A stretch of 64,000 bases of DNA from Bradyrhizobium monzae (GTDB taxonomy: Bacteria; Pseudomonadota; Alphaproteobacteria; Rhizobiales; Xanthobacteraceae): assembly GCF_021458635.1 (NCBI RefSeq), contig NZ_JAIRDQ010000005.1, positions 62,001 through 126,000 on the forward strand. Direction: 5' to 3'. Position numbers and translations under genes: made by a program. The notes under the pieces were generated by a model, which saw only the letters and a program-made list of their open reading frames with translations, ran no database searches and was not told where the DNA came from. Positions 34,316 to 42,613 of this stretch are shown piece by piece. Positions within the stretch are counted from its first letter, which is position 1, and every line of letters begins with the position of its first letter.

Positions 34316-34885
34316 TCAGCTGTCGGCGAGAGTCCGGGCAATCGCTGTCTTGATGCGCGTGTCGGCAGGCTCGACAGCCGACGGAAAGACCTCGGCGATG
34401 TAGCCGTCGCGGCCGATCAGGTATTTGTGGAAGTTCCACTTCGGGACCTCCCGCGGCCGCGCCTCGGCCGCCCATTTGTAGAAGGGATGCGCCTTCGCCC
34501 CGACCACGACGGCTTTGGCGGTGATGGGGAAGGTAACGCCGTATTGGTGGTGCGCAGTCTCCGAGATCTCGCTGGTGCCACCGGGCTCCTGGCCGCCGAA
34601 ATCGTTGGAGGGCACGCCGATCACGGTGAGGCCGCGCTGGCGAAACTCGCTCCAGAGCTCCTGCAGTCCCGCATATTGCGGTGTGTAGCCGCACAGCGAA
34701 GCGGTGTTCACGACCAGTACCGGCTTGCCGGTGAACGCGGCCAGCCGAATGTCGTCGCCGGCCAAAGCAGGGAAGGAGAATGCGTAAGCGGACATCCGGC
34801 TCATGCCGCCATCGGCCCGCGCACGGGTTGCCGATGTGGCTGCTGCGAGAAGCGCCGTGGTGAGTACGGTTCTGCGGTTCAGCAT
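34316..34885 (-). CDS. Exported glutathione-peroxidase-like protein
   Basis: A 189-aa thioredoxin-fold peroxidase. The peroxidatic cysteine is in VVNTASLCGYTPQYAGLQEL near residue 65 with Cys rather than Sec. GVPSNDFGGQEPG provides the glutamine/asparagine region and the conserved WNFHKYLI gives the tryptophan and asparagine of the catalytic tetrad. The N-terminus NRRTVLTTALLAAATSATRARA is a signal peptide (twin-arginine-like RR), suggesting periplasmic peroxide detoxification. In many bacteria the physiological reductant is thioredoxin. Confidence 0.9.
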   Translation of the reverse strand: MLNRRTVLTTALLAAATSATRARADGGMSRMSAYAFSFPALAGDDIRLAAFTGKPVLVVNTASLCGYTPQYAGLQELWSEFRQRGLTVIGVPSNDFGGQEPGGTSEISETAHHQYGVTFPITAKAVVVGAKAHPFYKWAAEARPREVPKWNFHKYLIGRDGYIAEVFPSAVEPADTRIKTAIARTLADS

Positions 34886-34977
34886 GGCGGCGTCCCCCGG
34901 ATGTGATCCGGCACGCAGCTTACCCCGCCGTGACGACCGGCCCGCTCAACACCGCGTTATCTGACGCGGTGCCAGGC

Positions 34978-36648
34978 TTAGTAAAGGCGGACGATGAAGT
35001 CGGTGCCTTCGCCGGTCTCGCCCTGATTGATGCCCTGGTCGGAGACGATGACCGAGCCGCCAGTGGTGAGCATCTCGTTGATCTTCGCCATGGCGTCGGC
35101 AGGGATCATGATGCGATCCAGTGCCTCGGCCGGGCTATCGGGAGTGATCACCGGCTTTGCGGCGACAGGGATCACGGCGGCGCCACGCTGGCGGCGCGTG
35201 ACGTGTCCATCGTCCTCGCGCGCAGCGGCGCGGACAGCGACGGGCAGCGACACGACGGACCAATGCAGCGCATTGGAATCGGTCTTGTCGACCTCGGCGG
35301 TGAAAACGTGCGTGCCGAGTGGTCGGTCGCTTGCCGCGATGGTGACGGGCACATCGAACAGCGGCGCAAAATTCTGCCGCACGTAGAGCTTGGAATCCTT
35401 GCGGCTGATGAACACCGCGATCTGGCCGGTCCGCTTCGGCAGGTCCGGCTTCACGGACGGCGCGGGATCGGCGACGCGGGTCAGGTCCTTGGTTCCGTCC
35501 GGCGAAGTGGCCTGCGCGGGCGCAATTGCCGTCACCGCCGCGTCGGGCTTCTTCTCGGTCGTTACCGCGTCAGCCTTGACCGGCTCGGACTTTGCAGTTT
35601 CGGACGTGGCAGCTTCTGCCTTCGGCAGGTCGGAGTTCGTGGTCTCGACCTTGTCAGCCGGCTTGTCGTCGGATGTCGCCGTGGGAGCCTCTGCAGCTTC
35701 AGCAGGCTTCGCTTCGGTGCTCGCCGCGTCGGGCTGCTTGGCCGGCTCGGGGGCCTCGGCAGACTTGGTGTCGGTCGTGATCTCGGTCTTGGCCGCTTCC
35801 TCGCGGGCCGGCGCATTGCCCGTGGTCACATCCGACATCACGGTATGGCCGACGGTGGAGCGCAGTTCGAGCGCGCCTTCAGCGCTGGCGGTTTTGGTTT
35901 CAACCGGCTTCGCTTCAGTGACCGAGGTTTTAGGCGCACCCTTGTCCGCCTTGTCGCCAACGCTCGTTGTCGGCTCGAGGCTTGCGGCCGGCTGCGGCGG
36001 GACGCGCAGCGAGGCGAGCATTGGATGCGAGAAGTTTTGCGGGCTCATCTGGCCGGGCGCGACGATCACGCGCGCGCCCATCTTGGTCCAGTTCCACATC
36101 TTCACCGCGAACGCCATCGGCATGCGGATGCAGCCGTGCGAGGCAGGATAGCCTGGCAGCACGCCGGCATGCATCGCCACACCGGACCAGGTGATCCGCT
36201 GCATGTACGGCATCGGCGCGCCGCTATAGATATTGGAGTGGTGGAATTTGTGCTTCTGGATGATGCTGAACACGCCCATCGGCGTGGAGTGGCCTTTCAT
36301 GCCGCTCGACACCGGCGACTCCGCGAACATGCCGTTGGAATCGTAAACCGTCACCTTCTGCCGGTCGATCGAGACGACGATGACGAGCGGACCCTGCGGC
36401 TTCGCGCCGGCCTCTTTCTCGCCGCGCGCCTCGTTCTTGGTCTTAGCCGCCAGGCCGCGCTTCTGCCGCGGCTCGTCGGGGTGCCGCACCGGTCGTGAGT
36501 AGTAGGATCCGTCTGAATAATCCGGCGTGTAGTAGAACGCTGCCTCTGCCTGGCTGGTCGTACCGATCGCACCCGCGGCCGTCAAAATGGCACACTGCCA
36601 CAGCCGTACCGGCGCGGCAGCAAAACGGGACCCGTTCACGCTAGTCAT
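34978..36648 (-). CDS. L,D-transpeptidase (YkuD) with long disordered C-terminal region
   Basis: A 556-aa exported protein. Signal sequence (CAILTAAGAIGTTSQAEA) at 19-36, then the YkuD catalytic domain at about 88-215, starting LVIVVSIDRQKVTVYDSNG and containing the HAGVLPGYPASHGCIRMP motif with the catalytic cysteine. Such enzymes form 3-3 cross-links or attach proteins to peptidoglycan. Residues about 225-400 are a low-complexity Ala/Glu/Lys/Pro/Thr region with many AEAAKP-like units, and a C-terminal globular part (TGQIAVFISRKDSKLYVRQ) follows, which resembles a second degenerate YkuD-like fold. Mature length far exceeds simple family members. Confidence 0.88.
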   Translation of the reverse strand: MTSVNGSRFAAAPVRLWQCAILTAAGAIGTTSQAEAAFYYTPDYSDGSYYSRPVRHPDEPRQKRGLAAKTKNEARGEKEAGAKPQGPLVIVVSIDRQKVTVYDSNGMFAESPVSSGMKGHSTPMGVFSIIQKHKFHHSNIYSGAPMPYMQRITWSGVAMHAGVLPGYPASHGCIRMPMAFAVKMWNWTKMGARVIVAPGQMSPQNFSHPMLASLRVPPQPAASLEPTTSVGDKADKGAPKTSVTEAKPVETKTASAEGALELRSTVGHTVMSDVTTGNAPAREEAAKTEITTDTKSAEAPEPAKQPDAASTEAKPAEAAEAPTATSDDKPADKVETTNSDLPKAEAATSETAKSEPVKADAVTTEKKPDAAVTAIAPAQATSPDGTKDLTRVADPAPSVKPDLPKRTGQIAVFISRKDSKLYVRQNFAPLFDVPVTIAASDRPLGTHVFTAEVDKTDSNALHWSVVSLPVAVRAAAREDDGHVTRRQRGAAVIPVAAKPVITPDSPAEALDRIMIPADAMAKINEMLTTGGSVIVSDQGINQGETGEGTDFIVRLY

Positions 36649-36856
36649 TCCTCGAATCCATAATCCAAATCAGACATTAGTGTCGCAGAGGGGATACGCG
36701 TTCACCAGCAGACCGGTTCTGCCATCAGCTACTTTTGTCCAACACGTAGCAAAAAAGCCTCACAGAGCGGTAAACGGCGCCCGCGCCCGGCTGTCATCGT
36801 CTTCCTGAGCGACCGCCCCATGCCTACATTGCCGGAACTTGTTACCGGAGAACTTC

Positions 36857-37405
36857 ATGTCATCTCGTTTCCCCGGTCTTTCCGGCATCCGCTTGAAAGG
36901 CCTCGCTTTATTCCTCCTGACTCTGGCCATGCCGGCGGCGTCCGCGCAGGCCGCCGACGAGCCGGATCTGATCTTCCGTCGCTCCACCGTGTTCAAATGG
37001 ATGAGCCCGAATGACAAGCTCGCGACCTACGGCCTCGACGACCCCGAGGTCGAGGGCGTGGCCTGCCATTTCACGGTGCCGGAAAAGGGCGGTTTCAAGG
37101 GCTGGCTCGGTCTTGCCGAGGAGGTTTCTGACGTCTCGCTCGCCTGCCGCCAGATCGGTCCGATCAAATTCAAGGACAAGATGGAGCAGGGCGACGACAT
37201 GTTCCGCCGGCGCCGTTCGCTCTTTTTCAAGAAGATGCAGATCGTTCGTGGCTGTGACGCCAAGCGCAACGTGCTGGTCTACATGGTCTATTCGGACAGG
37301 CTGATCGAGGGATCGCCGAAGAATTCGACCTCGACGGTGCCGATCATGCCGTGGGGACCGGCCGACGCGAACGTCCAGAAGTGCGGCGACTTCTTCACTC
37401 ACTGA
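36857..37405 (+). CDS. creA: CreA family periplasmic protein
   Basis: A 182-aa exported protein. Signal peptide LKGLALFLLTLAMPAASAQA, then the CreA core with FRRSTVFKWMSPNDKLATYGLDDPEVEGVACHFT and RRRSLFFKKMQIVRGCDAKRNVLVYMVYSDRLIEGSPKNSTSTVPI, which are characteristic of this family. Function of CreA is not known. ATG 36857 has GGAG seven bases upstream; a TTG farther upstream is not needed. Symbol by family resemblance. Confidence 0.92.
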   Translation: MSSRFPGLSGIRLKGLALFLLTLAMPAASAQAADEPDLIFRRSTVFKWMSPNDKLATYGLDDPEVEGVACHFTVPEKGGFKGWLGLAEEVSDVSLACRQIGPIKFKDKMEQGDDMFRRRRSLFFKKMQIVRGCDAKRNVLVYMVYSDRLIEGSPKNSTSTVPIMPWGPADANVQKCGDFFTH

Positions 37406-37416
37406 CGTGCATGCGT

Positions 37417-37611
37417 TCACTCAGCGATGCGATCGCGGCTCGCGCGCGGTTTGGCAAGGTGCGAGCCGCTCAACCGTACGAACGCCTGCGGCGCGGCCTC
37501 GTAGCCGCGGCCTGATTGCAGGACCATCGCCCCTGGCGAAGCAGTGCGTTGATCGGCGCGGTCGCTCTGTTCGGCCGTGTCGCGCGCCGTTGCGCGATTT
37601 TGCGCCATCAT
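37417..37611 (-). CDS. Small protein, 64 aa, unknown
   Basis: A short frame on the minus strand. Two adjacent ATGs at 37611 and 37608 are preceded by AAGAGGG at a good distance (nine bases to the first); the ATG at 37620 is too close to that site. The protein is polar with a basic end (SGSHLAKPRASRDRIAE) and a central SGRGYEAAPQAFVRL. No family recognised. It faces creA convergently, 12 bases away. Supported only by the ribosome-binding site and open frame, so moderate confidence. Confidence 0.4.
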   Translation of the reverse strand: MMAQNRATARDTAEQSDRADQRTASPGAMVLQSGRGYEAAPQAFVRLSGSHLAKPRASRDRIAE

Positions 37612-37802
37612 GATGGCCATCCCTCTTGTGGGCCCGGTTGACGACGGGCCTTCGTTTGCGGCTCTCTTCAGCAGAAAACCGTAAAATGCATGTGAAGCGC
37701 CGATGTCTTGGATGTGATCGCGTCACCTTAAGCTGCGTGGACGGTTGTTCCCAAGTGAGCTCAAACCATCACGCGTCCCTTCTGAAATGATTGACGTTTT
37801 CC

Positions 37803-37843
37803 GAGAATTGTTTCGTCACGCCGCGCGCGACGAAACAATTCTC
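37803..37843. repeat. Perfect 15-bp inverted repeat (GAGAATTGTTTCGTC)
   Basis: GAGAATTGTTTCGTC (37803-37817) and GACGAAACAATTCTC (37829-37843) are exact inverse complements around an 11-base GC-rich loop. The region 37620-37957 otherwise holds no gene I can support. The structure lies about 115 bases upstream of the small secreted-protein gene at 37958 and could act in its leader, or be a protein-binding dyad. Confidence 0.8.
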
Positions 37844-37957
37844 ACTGGCAACGAAACCATTTTGGGCTTTGGGCGCATCACGGAAGAAACCGCGGATGGT
37901 TATCAGCTTCACAACGACGACGGCGCACCGCCGGCCACGCAATTCGGGGACAGATCC

Positions 37958-38122
37958 ATGCGCGCGCTCAGCTTCACCATCGCTTTCGGCTTGGTGCTCG
38001 TCGGTTCCTCGTTCGCCGGCGCGCCGGACGGTAATCTGCCCGGTATCGGCACCTTCCAGTACAGCGGCTCGCCGGTCACGACCACGGCGCCGCAACCGAT
38101 CGTTCTCGCCGCGCGCTTCTGA
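37958..38122 (+). CDS. Small exported protein, 54 aa
   Basis: ATG 37958 is preceded by GGGGA eight bases upstream. The protein is a signal peptide (ALSFTIAFGLVLVGSSFAGA) plus about 33 mature residues, rich in Pro, Thr and Gly (PGIGTFQYSGSPVTTTAPQP). A longer frame upstream exists but looks non-coding. Function unknown. It is followed by another secreted gene at 38158 on the same strand. Confidence 0.55.
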   Translation: MRALSFTIAFGLVLVGSSFAGAPDGNLPGIGTFQYSGSPVTTTAPQPIVLAARF

Positions 38123-38157
38123 TCGGCAACAAGAAAATCAGCCGGCAAAAGGCCACC

Positions 38158-38523
38158 ATGTACCTTCGTCTCTGCGCTGCAGCGGTCCTCTCTTTTTTGA
38201 CGGTCAGTTCCGTCCAGGCGCAGGTGCGTGCACCAAACCGATTGCCGGACCCGCGCACCGAATTCGTGCGGCAATGTGCGCCGCGCATGCTGGGGCGCTG
38301 GGAGCATCCGGAGGAGGTCTGCGGCTGTCTGCACGATCATGCTGCGGCCGTGGTCGAGGATCGCGACCTGCGCGAGGCGCTGCTGCGCGGCATCAGCGAG
38401 ACCGGCGTTCCCACGATCGAGACCGATTGGGTGCCTGCGGCAAAGCAAAGCGAAATCGGCGCGACCTTCACCAAGATCGCCAAGCCGACCCTGCAGTGCA
38501 TGTTCGACCCGGCAAAGACGTAG
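38158..38523 (+). CDS. Exported hypothetical protein, 121 aa
   Basis: Signal peptide (LRLCAAAVLSFLTVSSVQA, probable cut before QVRAP) and a mature part with three conserved-looking cysteines (FVRQCAPRM, EVCGCLHDHA, LQCMFDPA) that could form disulfides. No family recognised. It follows the 54-aa gene by 35 bases and is convergent with the next gene, only three bases from its stop. Periplasmic or secreted by inference. Confidence 0.7.
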   Translation: MYLRLCAAAVLSFLTVSSVQAQVRAPNRLPDPRTEFVRQCAPRMLGRWEHPEEVCGCLHDHAAAVVEDRDLREALLRGISETGVPTIETDWVPAAKQSEIGATFTKIAKPTLQCMFDPAKT

Positions 38524-38526
38524 CGG

Positions 38527-38772
38527 TTACTTCGATTTCGGACCGTACCGCGCTACGCAAGAACTGATTCGCACGACGCCCTTGTCGCTCATCTTCGAAC
38601 CGCGAACTTCCTTGACCTGTCCAGCCGGGCAGGTTCCATCATCCACCATCACGCGCTGACCAAGCTTGAGATCCACAATGTCCTGCTCGCGGCCGACCGT
38701 GGCCGCGTGCGCCGCCGCCGTGAGCACGGCGGAGATCAGGAGTGAGAGACAGGCTGCGCGACAGAGTGACAT
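38527..38772 (-). CDS. Small exported protein, 81 aa
   Basis: A signal peptide (LSLLISAVLTAAAHA) precedes a 57-residue mature domain, DLKLGQRVMVDDGTCPAGQVKEVRGSKMSDKGVVRISSCV, with two cysteines likely to bridge. The compact lysine/glycine-rich beta pattern recurs in small secreted proteins annotated in Bradyrhizobium. I make no functional call. It is convergent with the preceding gene and precedes the MocR gene in a tail-to-tail position on the same strand. Confidence 0.75.
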   Translation of the reverse strand: MSLCRAACLSLLISAVLTAAAHAATVGREQDIVDLKLGQRVMVDDGTCPAGQVKEVRGSKMSDKGVVRISSCVARYGPKSK

Positions 38773-38839
38773 GATGAGGGGTTCCGGCGTCGATGCGGCA
38801 ATGTAGGGAGCGGCGCTCGATTCTCATAGTCAACCTTTG

Positions 38840-40357
38840 TCACGCCCGCCGGACCGACTTGCGTTTGCTGCGCAAGGCAGCGCGCGCCTCCCGCGCGAGC
38901 CGTTCGGCGGAGGCGACGAGATGTGGAACCGCGTGCCCCGAAAATCCCAGCACGAATCCGGGCAGGGGACGTGCACGCGCATAGGTGTCGGCAAGCAGCC
39001 AGCCCTCAGCGCCCGCGGCCTGCTTCGCTTCGGCCGCAATTGCGGGCGCAACCGACGGATCGAACCGGGCTACGAGGTGCAGGCCCTGCGACGGCACCGG
39101 GACCGACAGCGCGCCATCCGATGCGGCTTCGAGTGTTTCGGCCAGCGCGTCTCGAGCCTCGCGATAGAGTCTGCGTACGCGCTTCAAATTTGCGGCGAAC
39201 GCGCCGGAATTGAGCATGTCGGCGACTGCGCCTTCCATCAACGTTCCGGGAAAGCGGTCAAGCGCGGCGCGCGCGGCCGTGACGTCGCCCAGCAGGCGCT
39301 CGGGCAGGGCGCAATAGCCGATGCGCAGCCCCGGAAACAGCGTCTTGGCAAACGTGCCCATGTAGATCACGCGCTGGAGGTGATCGATGCCAGCGAGCGA
39401 CATCAGCGGCGCGCCGTCATAGCGGAACTCACTGTCGTAATCGTCCTCGAACACGAAGGCGCCGGCCTGCTTCGCCCAGTCGAGCAGCTCCAGCCGCCGC
39501 GGCATCGACATCTGCACGCCCAGCGGAAACTGATGCGATGGCGTGACATAGGCCGCGCGCGCGGACGGTGCGGCGATGCGGCCCCTCGCGATTTGCAGGC
39601 CGTGGGCGTCGACGGGAATGGGCACGGTGCGATAACCGCATTGCGCGATGGTCCTGCGTGCGATGGGATAGCCCGGATCTTCGCACCAGACCCGATCGTC
39701 GGCCTTCAGGATCGCGCCGAGAACGATGCGCAGGGTGTGCAGCGTGCCCGACGTGAGCATGATTTGGTCGGGGTCGCAGCGTAGTCCCCGCGCCGACAGC
39801 AGATGATCTGCGATCGCGACGCGCAACTCACGGCTGCCACGCGGATCGCCGTAATGCAGATGCTCGGCGCCGAAGGCGCGCATGCGGCGGCCGACAAACG
39901 CGCGAAAGCGCTGCACCGCGCGCTCGTCGATATGGGTGCAGCCGAGCGAAAGCGCGCCTTGCCCCGGCGCCTCGACGACGACCTTTGGCTTCTTCTGTGT
40001 GGCGGCGCGCGCCGGAATGCGCGCTGCGACGAACGTGCCGGAGCCGACGGTGGCTTGCGCGAACCCGTCGGCGATCAGGCGCTCGTAAGCCGTGACGACC
40101 GCGTTGCGCCGAAAGCCGGTCTGCTTGGCCAGCGTCCGCGACGGCGGCAGCGGCTCGCCGGGTTTGACCAGACCAGAGACGATCATCTCGCACAGCGCCT
40201 GGTACAGCCGGTGCGCTGAGGAGGCGCCGACGGTGACGTGCGGGCCGGCGAGATCGAGCGGCAACTCGGGCTTTGCCGGCGAAGACGATCTGGCCGGGGA
40301 GGGCGAATTGGTCGGAATTTTTTGCATGGAATTGGCACTATCGCAGACCAAATGCAT
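38840..40357 (-). CDS. MocR/PdxR-type regulator (GntR wHTH fused to aminotransferase domain)
   Basis: A 505-aa fusion. A GntR-type winged helix at about 50-115 (LVKPGEPLPPSRTLAKQTGFRRNAVVTAYERL) is joined to a fold-type I aminotransferase-like domain with the PLP-site DDYDSEFRYDG and Schiff-base lysine region IYMGTFAKTLFPGLRIGY. Members of this family sense PLP and control vitamin B6 or amino-acid genes. It is divergent from the FMN-binding protein gene at 40404, with about 46 bases between starts, so it most likely regulates it. An alternative Met at 40327 would widen the spacer. Confidence 0.92.
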   Translation of the reverse strand: MHLVCDSANSMQKIPTNSPSPARSSSPAKPELPLDLAGPHVTVGASSAHRLYQALCEMIVSGLVKPGEPLPPSRTLAKQTGFRRNAVVTAYERLIADGFAQATVGSGTFVAARIPARAATQKKPKVVVEAPGQGALSLGCTHIDERAVQRFRAFVGRRMRAFGAEHLHYGDPRGSRELRVAIADHLLSARGLRCDPDQIMLTSGTLHTLRIVLGAILKADDRVWCEDPGYPIARRTIAQCGYRTVPIPVDAHGLQIARGRIAAPSARAAYVTPSHQFPLGVQMSMPRRLELLDWAKQAGAFVFEDDYDSEFRYDGAPLMSLAGIDHLQRVIYMGTFAKTLFPGLRIGYCALPERLLGDVTAARAALDRFPGTLMEGAVADMLNSGAFAANLKRVRRLYREARDALAETLEAASDGALSVPVPSQGLHLVARFDPSVAPAIAAEAKQAAGAEGWLLADTYARARPLPGFVLGFSGHAVPHLVASAERLAREARAALRSKRKSVRRA

Positions 40358-40403
40358 GACTACAACTAGCCTGGAGTTCTTCCAATCCCGATGAGGAGCG
40401 GCC

Positions 40404-41129
40404 GTGAGCCAGATCGAGAGCCAGGATTCCTACCCGACGTCGGCGCGCAACCAGGTGAAGCGTCGGCACGATCGCGGCTTCTACGATCATGAGACGGTTC
40501 ATCGTATCCTGGATTCGTCGATGCTCTGCCACGTCTCCTATGTCATCGATGGCCAGCCCTATTGCACGCCGACCTTCTTCTGGCGCGAGGGAACGCGGCT
40601 CTATTGGCACGGCTCGAGCGCGAGCCGCATGCTGCGCAACCAGACCAGGGGCGAGCGGGTGTGCCTCACGGTCGCCCATCTCGATAGCCTCGTACTGGCG
40701 CGTTGCGGCTTCAATCATTCCGCCGACTACCGCGCGGTGATGGCGTTCGGCACCGCCTATCTCGTCACCGATGCGCAAGAGAAAGAGCGTGCCGTGGTCG
40801 CGATGGTCGACCGCTTCTTCCCGGATCGCACCGCGAGCCTGCGGGCCAGCAACACCCAGGAGATCAAGGCGACCTCCTTCATCGCGATGGAGATCGAGGA
40901 AGCTTCCGCAAAGGTCCGTGCCAAGGGTGTCGCCGACGACGATGAGGATTACGAATTGCCCATCTATGCCGAGCGCATTCCGGTCCGCACCGTTCTGGGC
41001 GCGCCGGAGCCATGCCCGCGGCTGCTCGATGGCGTGAGCCGGCCGGCGACGCTGAATGGCTATTCGGAAGGCCGACTGCTCGAAGATGCATTGCGGGATG
41101 CTTATTTTGTGGAGTACCCGAACGGCTGA
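40404..41129 (+). CDS. Pyridoxamine-5'-phosphate-oxidase-fold FMN-binding protein
   Basis: A 241-aa split-barrel flavoprotein of the PNPOx/NimA-like group. The fold is visible from MLCHVSYVIDGQPYCTPTFFWREG (residues about 48-70), and GERVCLTVAHLDSLVLARCGFNHSADYRAVMAFG. GTG 40404 has GAGGAG six bases upstream. The C-terminal part (APEPCPRLLDGVSRPATLNGY) fits a family extension. It is divergent from a PLP-sensing MocR regulator, which suggests a role in B6 metabolism, but true PNPOx activity is not proven because the substrate residues of PdxH are not evident. Confidence 0.85.
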   Translation: MSQIESQDSYPTSARNQVKRRHDRGFYDHETVHRILDSSMLCHVSYVIDGQPYCTPTFFWREGTRLYWHGSSASRMLRNQTRGERVCLTVAHLDSLVLARCGFNHSADYRAVMAFGTAYLVTDAQEKERAVVAMVDRFFPDRTASLRASNTQEIKATSFIAMEIEEASAKVRAKGVADDDEDYELPIYAERIPVRTVLGAPEPCPRLLDGVSRPATLNGYSEGRLLEDALRDAYFVEYPNG

Positions 41130-41181
41130 AATCGGTTAGCTTGCGCGCACCCTTGACCACCTGGATGCCCGGAGTTGCCTG

Positions 41182-42459
41182 ATGAATGCCGAAACGCAGC
41201 AGAGGATTCTAGACGCCGTCGATGCCGGCTTTGAAGCCCAGCTTGCGACCACACGCGATTTTGTCGCGATCCCTTCGACCCGCGGGGCGGAGGGTCCGTG
41301 CCAGGACATGATCGGTGACCTCCTGCGCGCGCGCGGCTATGAGGTCGACGATTGGCACATCAATGTCGACGATCTCAGGGATCTGCGCGGTTTCGGGCCG
41401 ATCGAGCATGACTTCTCCAAGGCACGCACGGTGGTCGGCACCTATCGTCCGAACACCGAGGCTGGCAAATCGCTGATCCTCCAGGGGCATTGCGACGTGG
41501 TGCCGGCGGGGCCATTGGAATTGTGGGACACACCGCCGTTCTCGCCTGTTATCAAGGACGGCAAGATGTTCGGTCGCGGCGCCTGCGACATGAAGTCGGG
41601 TACCATCGGCGCGCTCTATGCGCTGGATGCGATCAAGGCGGCCGACCTCAAGCCGACGGCGCGGATTCACTTTCAGTCGGTGATCGAGGAAGAGAGCACT
41701 GGCGTCGGCGCACTCTCGACGCTTCAGCGCGGCTACCGCGCTGAAGCCTGCTTCATCCCCGAACCCACCGCAGGCAAGATGGTGCGCTCGCAGGTCGGCG
41801 TGATCTGGTTTCGCCTGCGCGTGAAGGGCCATCCGACCCATGTCGCCTTTGCCGGCTCTGGGTCGAACGCGATCATGGCGGCGTATCATCTCGTCCACGC
41901 GCTGCAGAAGCTCGAGGTCGAGTGGAACGAGCGCGCCAAGGCCGACCACCACTTCAAGACGCTCAACCATCCCATCAACTTCAACCCCGGCATCATCAAG
42001 GGCGGTGATTGGGCCTCCAGCGTGCCGGCCTGGTGTGATGTCGATTGTCGCATTGCCGTGTTGCCGGGTTGGTCGATCGCCGATCACCAGAAGGAGATCA
42101 TGGCCTGCGTTGCCGCTGCCTCGCGCAACCACCGCTTCCTCGCCAACAATCCGCCGGAGGTCGAATGGTCGGGCTTCCTGTCGGAAGGCTATGAGCTGAC
42201 CGGTTCCGCCGCGCCGGAAGCCGCCTTCGGCAAGGCGTTCAACAAGGTCTATGGCGGCGCGGTCGAAGATCTCGTCTTCACCGCGCTCACCGATACCCGT
42301 TTCTACGGACTCAATTACGGCATTCCGAGCCTCTGCTTCGGCGCCAGCGGTGGCGAGATGCATGGCTTCAACGAATATGTCGATCTGGACTCGCTGAAGA
42401 AGACGACCAAGGCCATGGCGCTGTTCGTCGCGGAATGGTGCGGGGTGGAGAAGGCGTAA
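41182..42459 (+). CDS. M20-family amidohydrolase (ArgE/DapE-like)
   Basis: A 425-aa metallo-amidohydrolase. Metal ligands appear in order: LQGHCDVVPAG (His), GRGACDMKSG (Asp), EEESTG (Glu pair) and the C-terminal GGEMHGFNEYVD (His). The dimerisation domain contains KGHPTHVAFAGSGSNAIMAAYHLVHAL. Such enzymes deacylate acetylornithine, succinyl-diaminopimelate or related N-acyl amino acids; this gene is not linked to arg or dap genes, so substrate is open. It lies 155 bases upstream of kynB, separated by an AT-rich palindrome. Confidence 0.92.
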   Translation: MNAETQQRILDAVDAGFEAQLATTRDFVAIPSTRGAEGPCQDMIGDLLRARGYEVDDWHINVDDLRDLRGFGPIEHDFSKARTVVGTYRPNTEAGKSLILQGHCDVVPAGPLELWDTPPFSPVIKDGKMFGRGACDMKSGTIGALYALDAIKAADLKPTARIHFQSVIEEESTGVGALSTLQRGYRAEACFIPEPTAGKMVRSQVGVIWFRLRVKGHPTHVAFAGSGSNAIMAAYHLVHALQKLEVEWNERAKADHHFKTLNHPINFNPGIIKGGDWASSVPAWCDVDCRIAVLPGWSIADHQKEIMACVAAASRNHRFLANNPPEVEWSGFLSEGYELTGSAAPEAAFGKAFNKVYGGAVEDLVFTALTDTRFYGLNYGIPSLCFGASGGEMHGFNEYVDLDSLKKTTKAMALFVAEWCGVEKA

Positions 42460-42527
42460 CGGCCGCGGTGTCTGAGGGTGGCGGCTGGAGTGCCGCGTCT
42501 GCCCGAAACAAGGGCTCTCTCAATTCC

Positions 42528-42539
42528 TTTAAGCTTAAA
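42528..42539. promoter_or_regulatory. AT-rich palindrome upstream of the kyn operon
   Basis: TTTAAGCTTAAA is a perfect 12-base palindrome within an AT-rich patch (AATTCCTTTAAGCTTAAAAG) that stands out against the surrounding GC-rich DNA, 75 bases before kynB. It is a good candidate operator for a regulator encoded elsewhere, for example an Lrp/AsnC or MarR type protein. Confidence 0.45.
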
Positions 42540-42613
42540 AGAAAGACTAGGATGCCGCCCCGCCCGGTGGCAGACTGGTGCCCGGTTCGCTGGACGAGTC
42601 CTCGGGAGCAACA

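Noticed and set aside
34903..36498. Plus-strand open frame of 531 codons opposite the L,D-transpeptidase
   Set aside because: Antisense of the low-complexity linker and YkuD domain, giving Arg/Gly/Leu-rich shadow sequence.
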